The translations under genes and the position numbers were made by a program. From Acanthosepion lycidas (taxonomy: Eukaryota; Mollusca; Cephalopoda; Sepiida; Sepiidae), in contig OZ010581.1 in NCBI GenBank assembly GCA_963932145.1, forward strand, positions 85,191,468-85,255,467: DNA of 64,000 nucleotides. Direction: 5' to 3'. This document shows positions 10,545 through 22,180 of the stretch, piece by piece. Under the pieces are notes generated by a model, which was given only the letters and a program-made list of their open reading frames with translations, ran no database searches and was not told the origin of the DNA. The first letter of the stretch is position 1, and each line of letters begins with the position of its first letter.

Positions 10545-10996
10545 CGCCTCTATGGCTCTGGCCAGGCTGACTTCAGAACATCGCTACTCAGGTCCCTGTC
10601 ATTCAACGAGTCCACATACACATCGGCCCAAAAGGCCTGAATAGGACCATTGTCTCAAGTCGCCAACTCCGGAAAAGCTAAAGTCGCTAGCCCCGCGATT
10701 CTTTCCCCCAATTCCTCATTAGTCTCTCCTTCTTGTTGCTGTAGCCGGAATAAATTCCTGAGTGCCTCAATGGCCGTACGCTCACTTGCGCATTGCTGCA
10801 CCAGAGCGGATTTAAGCTCGGTCCACGTCAGGGCCTGGTTTTCTTTGTACCACTCCCTATGAACTTGGACACCTGCCCCGCTGCAGCGTTGTAAGCTAGG
10901 AGCACTATTTCTTGTGTGACACGCACCGGTGTGGTGACGGTCGCAGTCCAGTGCCAATATGTGACGTCCACTGGTCGCGACGTCAATATATGACAC
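10545..10996 (-). pseudogene. gag capsid fragment of an LTR element
   Basis: The minus-strand open frame at 10655-10996 contains WTELKSALVQQCASERTAIE, LRNLFRLQQQEGETNEELGE and LATLAFPELAT, the classic retrotransposon capsid pattern. One stop further on, the same frame continues as DNGPIQAFWADVYVDSLNDR and DLSSDVL. It lies only about 65 bp upstream of the env-like remnant on the same strand, with no protease, RT or integrase between them. Confidence 0.7.
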
Positions 10997-11189
10997 TGCG
11001 CCGTCGGCCCGTGGTCAACACCCAGTAACCGAAGTAACTACTTTGATCTCAAGTCTAACCTACCCATATTGTGATTTTGATCTTAGGTAGACGAAATCAA
11101 CCAGGCGTCGGGCCGTAGTGCAAGCTGAATCCGGGGTAAAGGTGATACCGAACAAGCATAAGTAAAAAAAAAAATTAAACAAACTCCAA

Positions 11190-11680
11190 AGGTTCAAATA
11201 TGTTGAGAAATAACAATTATCTTTATCTATCTGTTGAATACAGGAGTGTGTTTCTCTCCCAGCCCGTTTCTATGGATTCGTGACACTTTTTGCGTTTTTT
11301 AAGCGAGTTATGTTATCTTAAGTCGTTCGTCAATAAAAACTTGCTTTTGGTAGGAAGACTAAGTCGAGAGGACGTGGAAATCTTTCAGTCAGCTTCTGCG
11401 AGGCTGGTCTCCAACTGCAACTCAACTCTCCAACTTCTCAAACTAACTACAAACTCGAACTGCAATACTAACTCATCAGCTGCCTCCAGACGTTCGTTTA
11501 TATGGATACCGACCAAAACCCGGTGTGGGGGCCTGAGGTGGTTTGGGTTCCCGATAATTCTCGATTCCCAGCAAGAATTCTCTTTGTTCTTAGGCCAGGA
11601 AAATTAATTACTTCCTATTTTTGGAAGATTAATCACTTTCCATTTCGGGTGTTTCTCCCTCCTTTTCTCCACCTGGACGT
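11190..11680 (-). promoter_or_regulatory. probable LTR-like promoter block
   Basis: It contains a minus-strand TATA box (complement of CGTTTATATGG, 11495-11505) in a context like the LTRs at 4.76 and 8.84 kb, but the rest of the sequence is not obviously the same. A purine tract on the minus strand (complement of 11,655-11,675) and a possible CA end near 11,199 fit an LTR upstream of the capsid fragment. The plus-strand open frames here are antisense and not supported. Confidence 0.35.
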
Positions 11681-11749
11681 TCCTGGCTGGACCTTACCCT
11701 GTCTCTCTCTGCCGTTTCTTCAATCACAATTCCTCCTCAGGTGCCCTGG

Positions 11750-12260
11750 TCTTCTACAAAACCAGCACCTTTCTTTTGGGCAGTTGACCGCAAAGTGGCC
11801 CACCTGACCACATATCCAACATTTTATGCTTCTTCTCTTTAACTGGGACATCCTCCTTCTTAGTTCGGGGGGGGGGGGGGCTGCCCTCTACCTAAGTGGC
11901 TCTCCTGGCCACATGTCCGACGTTTTACGTTCCTATTTTTTAACTGGGCCACCCTCTTAATTCCGGGGTGGGCCGCTGGCTTTTCCCTGGTTCTGTCTTT
12001 TGGGCACAGCCTTCTTTAAAAATATCGGTGGGGTACCCTTTTTTTATCCCACACCACTTGGCTAAATGTCTCTTCTTCCTACACCTAGTACACCTATGTT
12101 GCTCAAATTCTGGAGGCAATGCCTACTTTGTCGATAGTCCGCTGCTCTGTGGTCCTCATAACCACATGTCCAGCAGACCAGCCCATATCGACCTGGCGTG
12201 GGCTTATAAAACCCATGCGTTGTCGTCAAGCCTTTCTTTTGGGATCCTCTTCCCACATCT
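11750..12260 (-). pseudogene. gag nucleocapsid region with four zinc-knuckle motifs
   Basis: In minus-strand order it reads CWTCGYEDHRAADY (about 12,165), a decayed RTCGQESHLGRG (about 11,910), CWICGQVGHFAVNC (about 11,820) and CWFCRRPGHLRRNC (about 11,775). The last two are complete Cys-x2-Cys-x4-His-x4-Cys motifs. They are separated by Lys/Arg-rich stretches such as QLKRRSIK and by a 12-base G run at 11869. It is upstream of the capsid fragment on the same strand, the reverse of normal gag order, so it belongs to a different or rearranged element. Confidence 0.62.
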
Positions 12261-12369
12261 CAGGCTCCTCTACCTCTTGCTTGACCTTCCAATTCCACGC
12301 AGTGGCTCTCCCTCCTTTCCTCCTTTCTTCCTACCTCCCGACTGTTATATGTGCACGGTGAATCCAGAT

Positions 12370-12657
12370 TGTATCACCATCATCGTTTTACACCTGACAC
12401 ATCATATTGTTTGTTTTTATAATGGTGTAATTTCCTATCCAGGGTAGATGAGAGGATTGGGCAACAGTTGAGTGTGGCCGGTGAAGTAAAACCTTGTCAC
12501 CTACTTGTATTGGGTCCTTGTATGTGAGGCGATTTAAGTTAGTCTCAAGTTTGTGGTCAGCTTTATCATTGGCCAAGGTGACGTGGTGGTGAACCTGCTT
12601 TAGCAGGGCATTAATTTGCATTCCATATGCTCCATATTCATCAATTGTTTTCTCCAA
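12370..12657 (-). pseudogene. integrase C-terminal domain of an LTR element
   Basis: The minus-strand frame reads VGDKVLLHRPHSTVAQSSHL then PWIGNYTIIKTNNMMCQV. The GD-V-L ... PW-G-Y ... V pattern is the C-terminal DNA-binding region of LTR-retrotransposon integrase. Downstream in the same direction it continues as TIWIHRAHI. No catalytic D,D-35-E core is seen upstream; the sequence to the right is AT-rich and unrelated. Confidence 0.7.
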
Positions 12658-12659
12658 CC

Positions 12660-13610
12660 CTGGAGACCTGATATTGACAAATTGCTCTGCTATTTCAAAA
12701 CAATAAACTTTGTTTTACACATCCCTCATAATAATTAGCTGTTTGATCAAAACAATAATTTTTCCTGTCAGCAATTTTTAAAAATTACTTCTAAAGAATT
12801 TCATTTTGTTCATTGAATTCTAATGATTTCTCTTTGCTTGTCAATTTCCAAAATGACTGATCCAACATCCTATTGCCAACATTTTGGCTTTACTAAAATT
12901 CGCTTCCTGGCTGACAATGACCTTCAAATACCAAACAGTCAATTTTCAAAACAAAATTATTTATTTCAAATTGACAAGAATTTATCAGCCTTTTTTACAT
13001 TCTGCTTTCGTATTCATAACAGTTCTTATTTGATTCTCCATATTTTGGACTTAACATTCCATTTAGTGTTTCTGTACATAAGAAAGGATAAAAAATTCTT
13101 TTTTTCTTGACATCATATTTTAATTCATTGGTTTTTAACCTTAACATTTTCAACCCTCCCAATTTTCCAGTTCTATACAGGGTTTTCACATGAACACTTT
13201 TAATCCTAATTTCATACTACCAGTGTCACATTCCTTTCAACTACTACCAGTGAAATTTATAGTGTCACATATAAACTAATGAATAAAATAATTTTATTCA
13301 TCTGAAAAGTGGACATGAAACCTTAGCTCATTTCCCTAACTTGCATGCCACCCATTTCATGGTGAAATTCAGATCTGCTCTGATGTAAGTTAATGTTAAT
13401 GATTGCTGATTAATTAACTTGCATGACCTCCTTTTATTGTGAGTGCATACAGTTAGTAACTCTTAATGCATGCTGATTCTTGAATAGTTGATCCCAATTT
13501 GGGTTCCTGTCTTTGTTGTGGGTGTATCCTGATAAGTTTTGTTACACTATTTTTGTTGCTATATAATGACAAAGTTATTTACAGGTTGTAGTTGGGCTTC
13601 CCAAAGAAGA
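12660..13610. other. AT-rich intergenic DNA, no gene seen
   Basis: No codon pattern, repeat pair or element end that I can support. The motif AGTGTCACAT / AGTGTCACATT recurs around 13,223-13,270. Confidence 0.5.
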
Positions 13611-13613
13611 AGG

Positions 13614-13614
<1 letters not shown>

Positions 13615-13659
<45 letters not shown>
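13615..13659. repeat. (TA)n microsatellite
   Basis: About 22 uninterrupted TA units. Confidence 0.95.
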
Positions 13660-13661
<2 letters not shown>

Positions 13662-13919
13662 GTGGATTTGTTTTTAAATATAAATTTTTATCATTTGTGT
13701 TCACTACATAGGTACCACATCAGACTTTTGATGATAAAGTGATATGTGACAAAAACTACTTATATAAAAGTTAATTTTATTTATCATCATAATCTTTGTG
13801 CAGTTATTGCTAAAAGAAAAAAATGGAGAAAATTTTGAAAGAAAAAAATTGTCTACAATAATAAGTGATATATTATGTCTCCAAATGAATATAGAATGTG
13901 ACACTACTACTGACACTGG

Positions 13920-14340
13920 CAAATGGAAAGAAAGGGGTTAAATCAAAAATATAGCTTGGAACGAGATGAGAAGGGTTAATGAACAGAATGATGGACAAAC
14001 TAGGACAAAGAAGGGAGATTTCTCTTTTTCAAAAGAAAAGCTGAAACCAGAAAATTACTTGAAGGTAAGTTATATTACCACAAGAAGCCATGTAATGAGA
14101 TTTAAGTTGACAGCTGATTAATGAGGCAGCTCAAGAAGTACTGGTTATGAAAACACAATATAAGCAGAATGGATAAAATATGATCTGTAACTAAATCAAA
14201 GGAATAGATTTTCTTTGTATAACCTAGAGTATTTGGAGTGTAATGACCCTGGCAGGATTGGGGGTGGTGACTGACTGGAGAAAGCAGCTGGTAAATTTCT
14301 GAATTTTAAGCAAAACCAAGTCTGAGAAATTTTTCCTATG
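13920..14340 (+). repeat. 420 bp dispersed repeat, inverted partner at 19,633-20,035
   Basis: Matches the reverse complement of 19,633-20,035. Shared pieces are GAATGATGGACA, GTACTGGTTATGAAAACACA, AATATGATCTGTAA, GTGTAATGACCCTGGCAGG and GAAATTTTTC. Identity looks like 70-80 percent. It has no coding pattern, so it is probably a non-autonomous element. Confidence 0.7.
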
Positions 14341-15555
14341 CAAAATTTCAAATGATAATTTCAATTAATGAACATAAGTTAAGCCACACAAAGCTGTTAA
14401 GAGCCAGATTGCCTGAATAGTAGTCAAGGTGGCAGGTGCAGGTGAAATATCAAGGAAGGCGGATGAATTGCCAAACTAATACTATGATTCCTGTCAACTA
14501 TTTGATCCTTGCCAGCCTTATGATCAAAATCAAAAACTATATGGGATAGGGCAAGTCTTGGATTGAAGTGATCAACTCATTGATCAGCCACAGGGACTGG
14601 ACATCAGATGAACCTGTAAGGAAGAATGCTACAGAGAATATGCTAAATTCCATTTAAAAAATGTGACTTTTTCTTTGACAAAAATCAAATTCATAGCAAG
14701 ATTCTGATCTACATTTGTGTTCTAAAACGAAAAGATTTCATTTTACTAATTAGTAATTGAACTGGGCAAGAAATCCAACTTCATAAGGTTATTTGGTAAA
14801 AATAGCTGTACAGGTCAAAACAAAGCCACAATGGATCCAATTAACATCAAACAAGAAATAGCAGTGTACACTGAATAAAATGAAAGAAAACAGAAAATTT
14901 TATAAATTGAGAACAAATTCTATGAATAAATATGGTAAACTCATTAAATGTCAAAGTTCATTAGTTGAATGTTCACACAATATTTCAAACAAAGCAAGGT
15001 TATAAAATCACTAAGACATAAGGAGATTGTTGTTTTTTTTTACAGCCTATCAACCTTTTACAGATTGTATAAAGCCAGAAAATATTTTCTTTTAGATTGT
15101 AAGAATTTTTTTGCCGGTGAGGCAAGATAATGATTCACTGATACAAATTCTAATTAACCCATACAGGGTTCCCACAGATCTGTGTAAAAAATTTCCAGGA
15201 GTATGTGAAGAAGTTTCAAGGACTGTAACTGGCGCATGGGCACACAAAGTGAATGTTCATCAATTTCAAAGACACAAACTTAGTCATTTATCTTTTAATA
15301 GCTTGAGAGATTGTTCAAAGAAAAGCTACAGCTGGTTCCAAAATTTTGAATCGAACACTTTAATTCTTACTGCTACACATTTCAGCTATCTAGACTACTC
15401 ATGGTTTGTGAAAAACAAAAATTCTTGATTGCTGCACATTTCCTGTGAAGTATATCATGGTTTTAATGAGCAGAACTACAAATAGAAATTTTCAGAAAAT
15501 GATTATACATTTTAGCTACTCATGGCTTTCATTGCACATGGTGCAGAACATAATG
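14341..15555. other. AT-rich DNA, no gene seen
   Basis: Non-coding. A short match (ATCAACTC-TTGAT-AGCCACAG) links about 14,570 with 38,596. The 105-codon frame at 15111-15428 has no recognisable motif; it may be the 3' flank of the hAT-like relic. Confidence 0.4.
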
Positions 15556-15558
15556 ATG

Positions 15559-16800
15559 TTAATATTTTTCCACTTCATCTAGTTTAGCATTCAGTTCCTC
15601 TTCCAATTTTGATATCTTTATGGTCCTTTGCAGATCTTTGTATGGCATTGGACTTTGTGATAAGTGTGAAGTTCTGAGTTTGCTCAGTTTTTTCTGCATA
15701 GCTATCAACTGACTTGAGCAAGAATTGCGTGCAACTTTCAAGATTGTGTTTTTTGGTCTTCAGTTCTTCAATTTTCATAAGCATATATTTCCATTTTTGT
15801 CCAAATGCTTTTTCCTGCTTTTTTTTTCTTCTCAACCTCAAAGTATTGATTGAATGCTGTTTTGGAATTCGAAGCACTGTAGAAAAGTCATGGGAGCATT
15901 CCTAGTACCACCAACTGTGGCCAAATAGTCTGTGATAATGCACTATGTGACCAGAGTGCTGTTTCATATTGTCAGTGGAAATTTCATTATTGACTGAGAA
16001 ACTTCTCTCCACTGACGCCTGTCCATGAGTGTACCAGCAATCTGTGAACAACTTTCCAGTTTTTGATATTCTTTGTTGTTAGACAAAAAAGAGTAGAACA
16101 AAGTGTTTAGATGGTCTTTATGCTTGCTGAAATTCTTGAAAGCAATATTTCCAACAGCTTTCTTCTTGAACTCTTTGTACTGACTGATGAAGTCATCACA
16201 ATCAGACTTGCTTTCTGTCCATCTGTCTGTGGGAAAGATATCTTTTTAGATTGTCTTCTGTGGTAGAATCTTTTCATAAATAGATCCAGGGTTCTGCCAT
16301 GAAAGTGACCTTACAAGAGAGTGCCTAATGGGAGACTTTGCCAGAAGTTTCTCAATGATAGTGATGAACATGAGATGCATATTTGCAACAAACAGATGTT
16401 TTGTTGAAACATTTCATTTTTTGGATAAATTTTGCATAGCCCTATCTGCTAGATATCCATACTCAATCTTTGCAGCATCTTCATGCATGATTAGATTTGA
16501 CAAAATTCTTAAAAAGTCAGTTTGGAAAATGAAATTAACTTTTTAGTGTGCTCTTCCTTTACAAATCCTCTTAACAATTTCATGATCATGCTAAACAGAT
16601 CATCTGCAAGAAAAGGAAGCAATGTTTATTACTCTGATATTTAATCAGAGTGATCTTTCGAAACAAGACACAAAAATCTGCAGTTTCACTGAAAATAAAA
16701 TGTTAGTCACATTTGACAGCACAGCAGAGAAGTACTTGGTCTGAGGACATTTTTCCTGTTTTTTTAATTGTTCACAAATTTGATGAAATCTGGCCAAAGA
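15559..16800 (-). pseudogene. hAT-like transposase relic, C-terminal half
   Basis: Minus-strand pieces in several frames, from high to low coordinate: KYFSAVLSNVTNI, PFLADDLFSMIMKLLRGFVK, NMHLMFITIIEKLLAKSPI, RHSLVRSLSWQNPGSIYEK, DRWTESKSDCDDFISQYKEF, then ASVERSFSVNNEISTDNMKQ. VERxFSVN is the dimerisation-region signature of hAT-type transposases. A last piece (15584-15877) is EKAFGQKWKYML ... EELKTKKHNLESCTQFLLKS, a coiled-coil tail seen on such proteins. At least two frameshifts and several stops. I see neither the N-terminal zinc finger nor the element ends. Confidence 0.65.
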
Positions 16801-17995
16801 AGTCATTCCCATGTTTGCACATTTTCCAACAATCTATAGCAGGAATACAAAAGTAAAGGGACAGAGTTGAAATTTTTAAAGCCAAGCAATAAAATCCAAA
16901 TAAATTTTAATATATTTCATCATTTTTTCATTTAAAACAAAAGCTAGAGTTACAGGTCATTATAACTTTAAAAATAACTTTCTTCTTATGTTTTCAAAGA
17001 TGCATTTTCTATCCTATCCGACAACTAATCAAAGGTACATTTTCTATTCTGTCATCCTTCGTGTCTAAATTTCCTTGGAGTCAAATTTGTTTCTCAAACT
17101 TTGACAACAATTTAGACAAATGTATTATTGTCACATCACAATATTTAGGATAGTTTATATTAAACCTGATGTACAGCATAATTGAAGATCCAATATTTTA
17201 CTAAATTGTCAGTTAAAAATATTTTAAAATTACTTAGAAAAAAAAAAGTTAATTACTATAAATATATGTTATATCAAAATTTATTTAGTTTATTAAAATA
17301 GCACTTACTAGCTGAAGTACTTGTGTACATTGTATATCAAGACTTGCTGAATGTAATGAGAATAAAATGATTCTTTTATTTTGAAACATAGTTTTATAGT
17401 GCTGTGGGGCTTTGGGGTTAAAACAAACAATGATTTACCCACACCCAGAAAGTTAATGGAGGCAGATAATGATGAGGTAATTTTTAGCACAAAAAGAGAT
17501 TTATTTACAAATTTACATGCTTAAAATTGTGTCAGTAGCTCATTTCAGGAAAATAAATCACAAATTTTTTAAAGTTTCCTCAGCACATGAATTTGAAGGG
17601 TGTGAGTAAAGGAAGCTATTATTTTGTCCTCACCACAGTTTCACATAATTTCTTATACCAAAGTGAAACATGAAATTTCATCTAAGAAATGTCTATATTC
17701 ACTATTTTTATTGTGAAATGAATAGCCATGGTCAAATGCATAATAAATAACAGAACTGTTAACAAACAGAATTAAAAAAGTTTGCAATAAAAAGGAAAAT
17801 GAACAGGACAAAAAAGGAAATAATATCAGGCAAGCAACCAAACAAATTATATGGTTATGGCAAATTAACAGGTAAGCAGGCAAACAGTTCACAAACTAAG
17901 AATCGGTATCAATACACAAAAGCAAGTTCAGACAAGTGAATGCAGTGTTCTATCTTCTTGACTTAGATTATTTACCTTAGCTTCCCCACAAAACA
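16801..17995. other. AT-rich DNA, no gene seen
   Basis: No supported coding sequence. The hydrophobic frames at 17308-17490 and 17653-17892 are chance open frames in T-rich DNA. Confidence 0.5.
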
Positions 17996-18531
17996 GGATG
18001 TGGCACAAGGCCTTTTTTTATGTGGGGCAGATCTAAGCCCATAGGTTTTGGCAAAAATTTCCCATAGACCCCGCATACACTAGGTTGGGCTTGTCTACCT
18101 ACATAGATGTGACCCTGCCCTTCAGCACAGCCTTGTGTGGGTTCTTCTCTGCCCAAAAGGCAGAGAGTTTGACAAGTCAGTCTGAACTGCCTGAAATGGC
18201 AGACCTGGACTGAGTCATGTCAAACTATCAACCAGCCTATTTTAATGGCTAAGAAAAATATCCCAGAATGCATTCATGTGCTTTTGCTTATTAAAGGGGA
18301 GAGGCATGTGTTTTTCAGCCATTCCCACACGTGTGGAGATTGGGACTCCTTTGGAGACAGATTTGGTGGTTGTTGGATTTATTTGGAGTATATTTTGAAT
18401 GCTATATTTTACGTTTTTTTTTTTCACTGTTCTGTTTGTCAGACTTGTGGATTGTTTTTTTGTGCCAAATTGTTACACCTCAGTTCTTGGAGATTTTTGT
18501 GTTTTTCTGCTGTGGTGAGACTAGCACCATA

Positions 18532-20490
18532 ATGGCCAAGTTCCCCCAGCAAAATGAACCAATGCCAGCCCAACCATTGACATCGGCATGGGTAGCAGAT
18601 AGTCCCACCCCACAAAAAAAGGTCCCAGAATGCTACATGGGCTTAAGAGATGAATACAAGGATTACATCTCTGGCAATGAACTTTTGCTATTTGCCTTCA
18701 ATCATGGAGATAGTGACAGTGAGAACAATCTCCATGTTGACAGCTGACGTCAAGTTCAGAAAATTTATGCCTGTCAGACAATGGAGACAATGGAAGAGGT
18801 CCTAAATGCATTGAATTTAGGGACCAAAGTGTTGGCCAGGAGATCCAATGCTATGTGGGACATCCTGCTGTCAATGGAAGAGGTGGTGAAGACATTAGTC
18901 AGGAGTATCCTCACCACCAAGACACTGAGTATGTCGGATGCCCATGTCTATCACTGAGGACCATCTGAGGGCCTTCTTTTTGGATTTTGGACCGAGAGAT
19001 GGGGTATGCTCAATCAAAGACAAATCAGGCATTGCCACCAGTTATTTTTAAGTCCTGGTGACATTGACCAGATCCAAATTCAATGAGGTCCCTAATGTTA
19101 TAACGTGTGGTGACAGGAACGTTTTGGTGGTCATCAATGGCTGCCACCCCCATTGCTGGGCTTGGGATGCTGCCAGACACTTGGCAAAGCTGTGTCCGAC
19201 TAGGAATCCAGCACCAACAGTGCAACCAACACTAGAGCAGCCCAGGGTGGAAGCACTAAAGAAATCCCCCAGTGGTCCCAATGAATGAACTGTGGTGGTG
19301 AGGAAGGGAGCCACCTCCCCAGCAAGATGTCTCAGGAAACGGAGTAGCTAAGCAGCAGCAGCAACAACAGTGTCCAAGGCAGCAGTAATATCAGCAGCCT
19401 GAGACGCAGTGTCATCATCATCATCAGCAGCAGCAACAAAAGTTCCTATGGGTAGTGGTCACATGTATCGATCCACCCGATAACTTCTTCCTTCTCTTAT
19501 TGGCATCTCACACCAATACTTTCCAGTGTGGGCAATTCCTCCACCTTTTTCAGTATTTCATCTGTGCCTGCCATCTTGGCTACTCTTTGACTTTGGCGTG
19601 GCTTAACTTTATAGTCATTAATTAAAAAGAATTATGAAAAATTTTCTATCCTGGCTTTTTATTCAAAATCAGATATTGACCAGATGGCTCTCTTTCCCCA
19701 ACCCTGTCAGGGTCATTGCACTCCAACCACAAGGAAAGTTTATTCTTGAGTTTTGATTACAGATCAAATCTTATCCATCCTACTTATTTCTGTGTTTTCA
19801 TAACCAGTACATTTAGAGCCAGGTCACTAATTGGTTGTCAAAAGATCGCCACATGGTTTCTTGTGATAATATTGCCTTAAGTAATTCTTCTGATTTTAGA
19901 GAATAAAGCTTGAAAAGAGAAATCATTCTTGCTCTTGGTCTGTCCATCGTTCTACTCATTAAGCCTTACTTTCCATTTACCACTGCTCTCGGTGTGTCCA
20001 TCATTCTATTGATCAACCTTTCTTTCCATTTATTAGTGCCAAATAATGTCACAGCCTCCCTTCCTCCCCTTCTGGGGTTCTGCCTTCCCCTTTTCCCTCC
20101 ACCACCCCTTCTCAAGAGAGAAAAAAGAAAAAACATTTCCCTAAAGGGGAGAAAATTATGTGTTCTGGACCAAGAGGCTCTTGAGAGGGACCTTTCCTCT
20201 CAGAGGAAGGAACTTTTGAGGCCTCTATTTAAATGCACCTCCGTTGACGGGATGTCAACGGAGGATCCAAGGAATTTTCCTTTTGCTCCTAAGGTTATCA
20301 CTCTCATTACGAACACCGGGGGTAAATTTAAGGTTTGGGATCATCATGCTCAATTTTGCTCTAGGAGGGTTCTGGTTTTACTCCACCCCTCCATATATAG
20401 GGCACTCAAATTAACTTTCCCCACAGACGTTGGCAGCATTGTCTCAGAAGGACGAATTACGTCCGATATCGGCACCAGAAATCTAGGATA
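18532..20490 (+). pseudogene. LINE B ORF1, frameshifted, with 400 bp insertion
   Basis: Starts MAKFPQQNEPMPAQPL and ends its first frame at 18747. It continues in another frame as TMETMEEVLNALNLGTKVLA and SNAMWDILLSMEEVVKTL, then at 19058-19288 as KFNEVPNVITCGDRNVLVVI. The zinc knuckle reads CWAWDAARHLAKLC, with its second Cys changed to Trp. A Gln-rich CAG/CAA stretch follows at 19,340-19,440, then the inserted repeat. The C-terminal domain at 20,150-20,490 reads RNFPFAPKVITLITNTGGKF and KVWDH. The product would be an RNA-binding chaperone of the LINE. Confidence 0.68.
19633..20035 (-). repeat. inverted partner of the 13,920-14,340 repeat, inside LINE ORF1
   Basis: Reverse-complement match to 13,920-14,340. 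It interrupts LINE B ORF1 between the Gln-rich part and the C-terminal domain, so it inserted after the LINE. One end holds an internal duplication of about 50 bp (two copies of a block with AATGGAAAG and GATGGACA). Confidence 0.68.
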
Positions 20491-20563
20491 ATCCCTAGGA
20501 GTCTTGACCCCCACAGATTTTTGTCAAGTTAGTGTTTAAGAAGTTTGTCAAATATCTTAAAAG

Positions 20564-22180
20564 ATGTGTATTAAGATAGCTAGCTTCAATGTGAGGGGAT
20601 TGAGAGATCGTGGTAAGACTGCCCGCTTGTTTTGGAATCTTTTGTTCTTCAGTGTAGATAAAGCTATTATCCAGGAGACACAGTTTGTTTGGGACGTTGA
20701 TGCATGTGTGCTGTCTAGCATTTTTGTTGTCTACTCAGCATATGGAGACCCACTGGCCAGAGGTGTTTCCTTATTAGTAAAATGTTCCCTGGGTATGGGG
20801 GGTGGACCTTGTTCATGTTGACGGGAGTAGCCAGTAATGCCGTGAACAGTAGTTTGTTTTAGGTCATTGCGGTTTATGCACCCAAAGACCATGGGGAACA
20901 TGTTGACTTTTTCCATCAGTTAGGGTAGTTCCTGGTTGATTTGTCATGCTTAGTCTTAATGGGGAATTGGAATGCCACCCTGGACCACAATATAGAGAGG
21001 GGGTGGTGATTATAGCCTGGTTGATCTGATCAGAGAGATTGTGCTTGTTGATAGATACTGGATCAATCGATCATCCGGGGCGGGAGATGTGGACATGGGC
21101 TCTTAAGTAGCCGTCTCTATGGGTAGCCAGCTACCTGGATAGAATGCTAATTAGAAGGGTTGATCTAGATTTGCTAGATTGTCCCACGTTCCACCATTTA
21201 GACTAGTTGAACCATAGACTTGTCTGTGTCCGGATGGTGTTAGGTGCTAGGCCTAGAATGGGACACTGGAAGTTCAATCTGTCTTTACTGGACAGGCAAG
21301 ACTTCTGGCAACAGCCGACTAGATTAGTGCAGCAGGAATTAGTGGGGGTGGTTATTGGGAATAAGTAGTGAGAGAGGCTTAAGGATATGATTAGATCTTT
21401 CACTAGCAAATATAGCAAGAGCCCGCCTTAGACAAGGCTAAGATGGTAAAGACTCGAGATTAGAGTCTGTCCTAGGTTCCCTAGAGATAGTACTAACTAG
21501 ATAGGCTCTTCCTCATTCCAGGCCTCGTAGGTTATTGTATTGTGATTTAGTGGAGGGGGTCACAACAGACCGCCTTTGTGGTCAGCCCTTTCTGATCTTA
21601 GGCGCCAGCGGCGAATTACGTCAGCAACCCCGAGTTTTTACTTACATGGAAACTGATATGTAACGTGTTACCTCTCAATGACATGGCCTTCATAAGGGGC
21701 TGGGTGAGGTGGATTTGATTGTCATCAGTGTGACCTTTGTTTAGAAGAAACGGCTTTGCACAACTTCTATCATTGTCCCCATGTGGGCACTTTCTGGGAC
21801 TATGTCAGAGAATTGAAGGCTGGTATTGCCTCTGATCAACTAGTGTCCATTGATCTCATGCATGCCTATGACAAAGTGTTTCCCCCATTCTCTGGTGTGA
21901 AATGGATGGTGTTTCTCATGTTGCTAGCTGTGGCATGAATGGTGGTATGGATACCGCGACTGGAGGGAATCTTGCAATATGATCAGGACCTGGGCGGTTA
22001 CTTTGGGTATCAGTTCAGAATGAAGATCAGATCTGATAGAAGGCATTTGATGTCGACAGATTTCAGTGAAAGGTGGGTATCTGTGGTGAGCCTGGTTCAC
22101 GTGAACGGGGCTATCCTTGATTATCTTTTAGGTCTCCTTGAGCACAACAGGGTGGTTTCCTGTGAACCCTCCACTAGTTA
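20564..22180 (+). pseudogene. LINE B ORF2: AP-endonuclease start and C terminus, RT core missing
   Basis: Starts MCIKIASFNVRGLRDRGKTA with QET at residues about 37-39, the N-terminal motifs of an apurinic-type endonuclease that nicks target DNA. YSAYGDPLARGVSLLVK follows. After several breaks to about 21,430 the sequence jumps to the C-terminal region: CDLC (about 21,732), then LHNFYHCPHVGTFWDYV, KWMVFLMLLAVA, MKIRSDRRHLM, HVNGAILDYLLGLLEH. No YxDD motif is present. The stop is at 22,179-22,181. Confidence 0.72.

Noticed and set aside
11290-12447. Several plus-strand open frames of 80-159 codons
   Set aside because: They are antisense to gag zinc knuckles and an LTR-like block read clearly on the minus strand.
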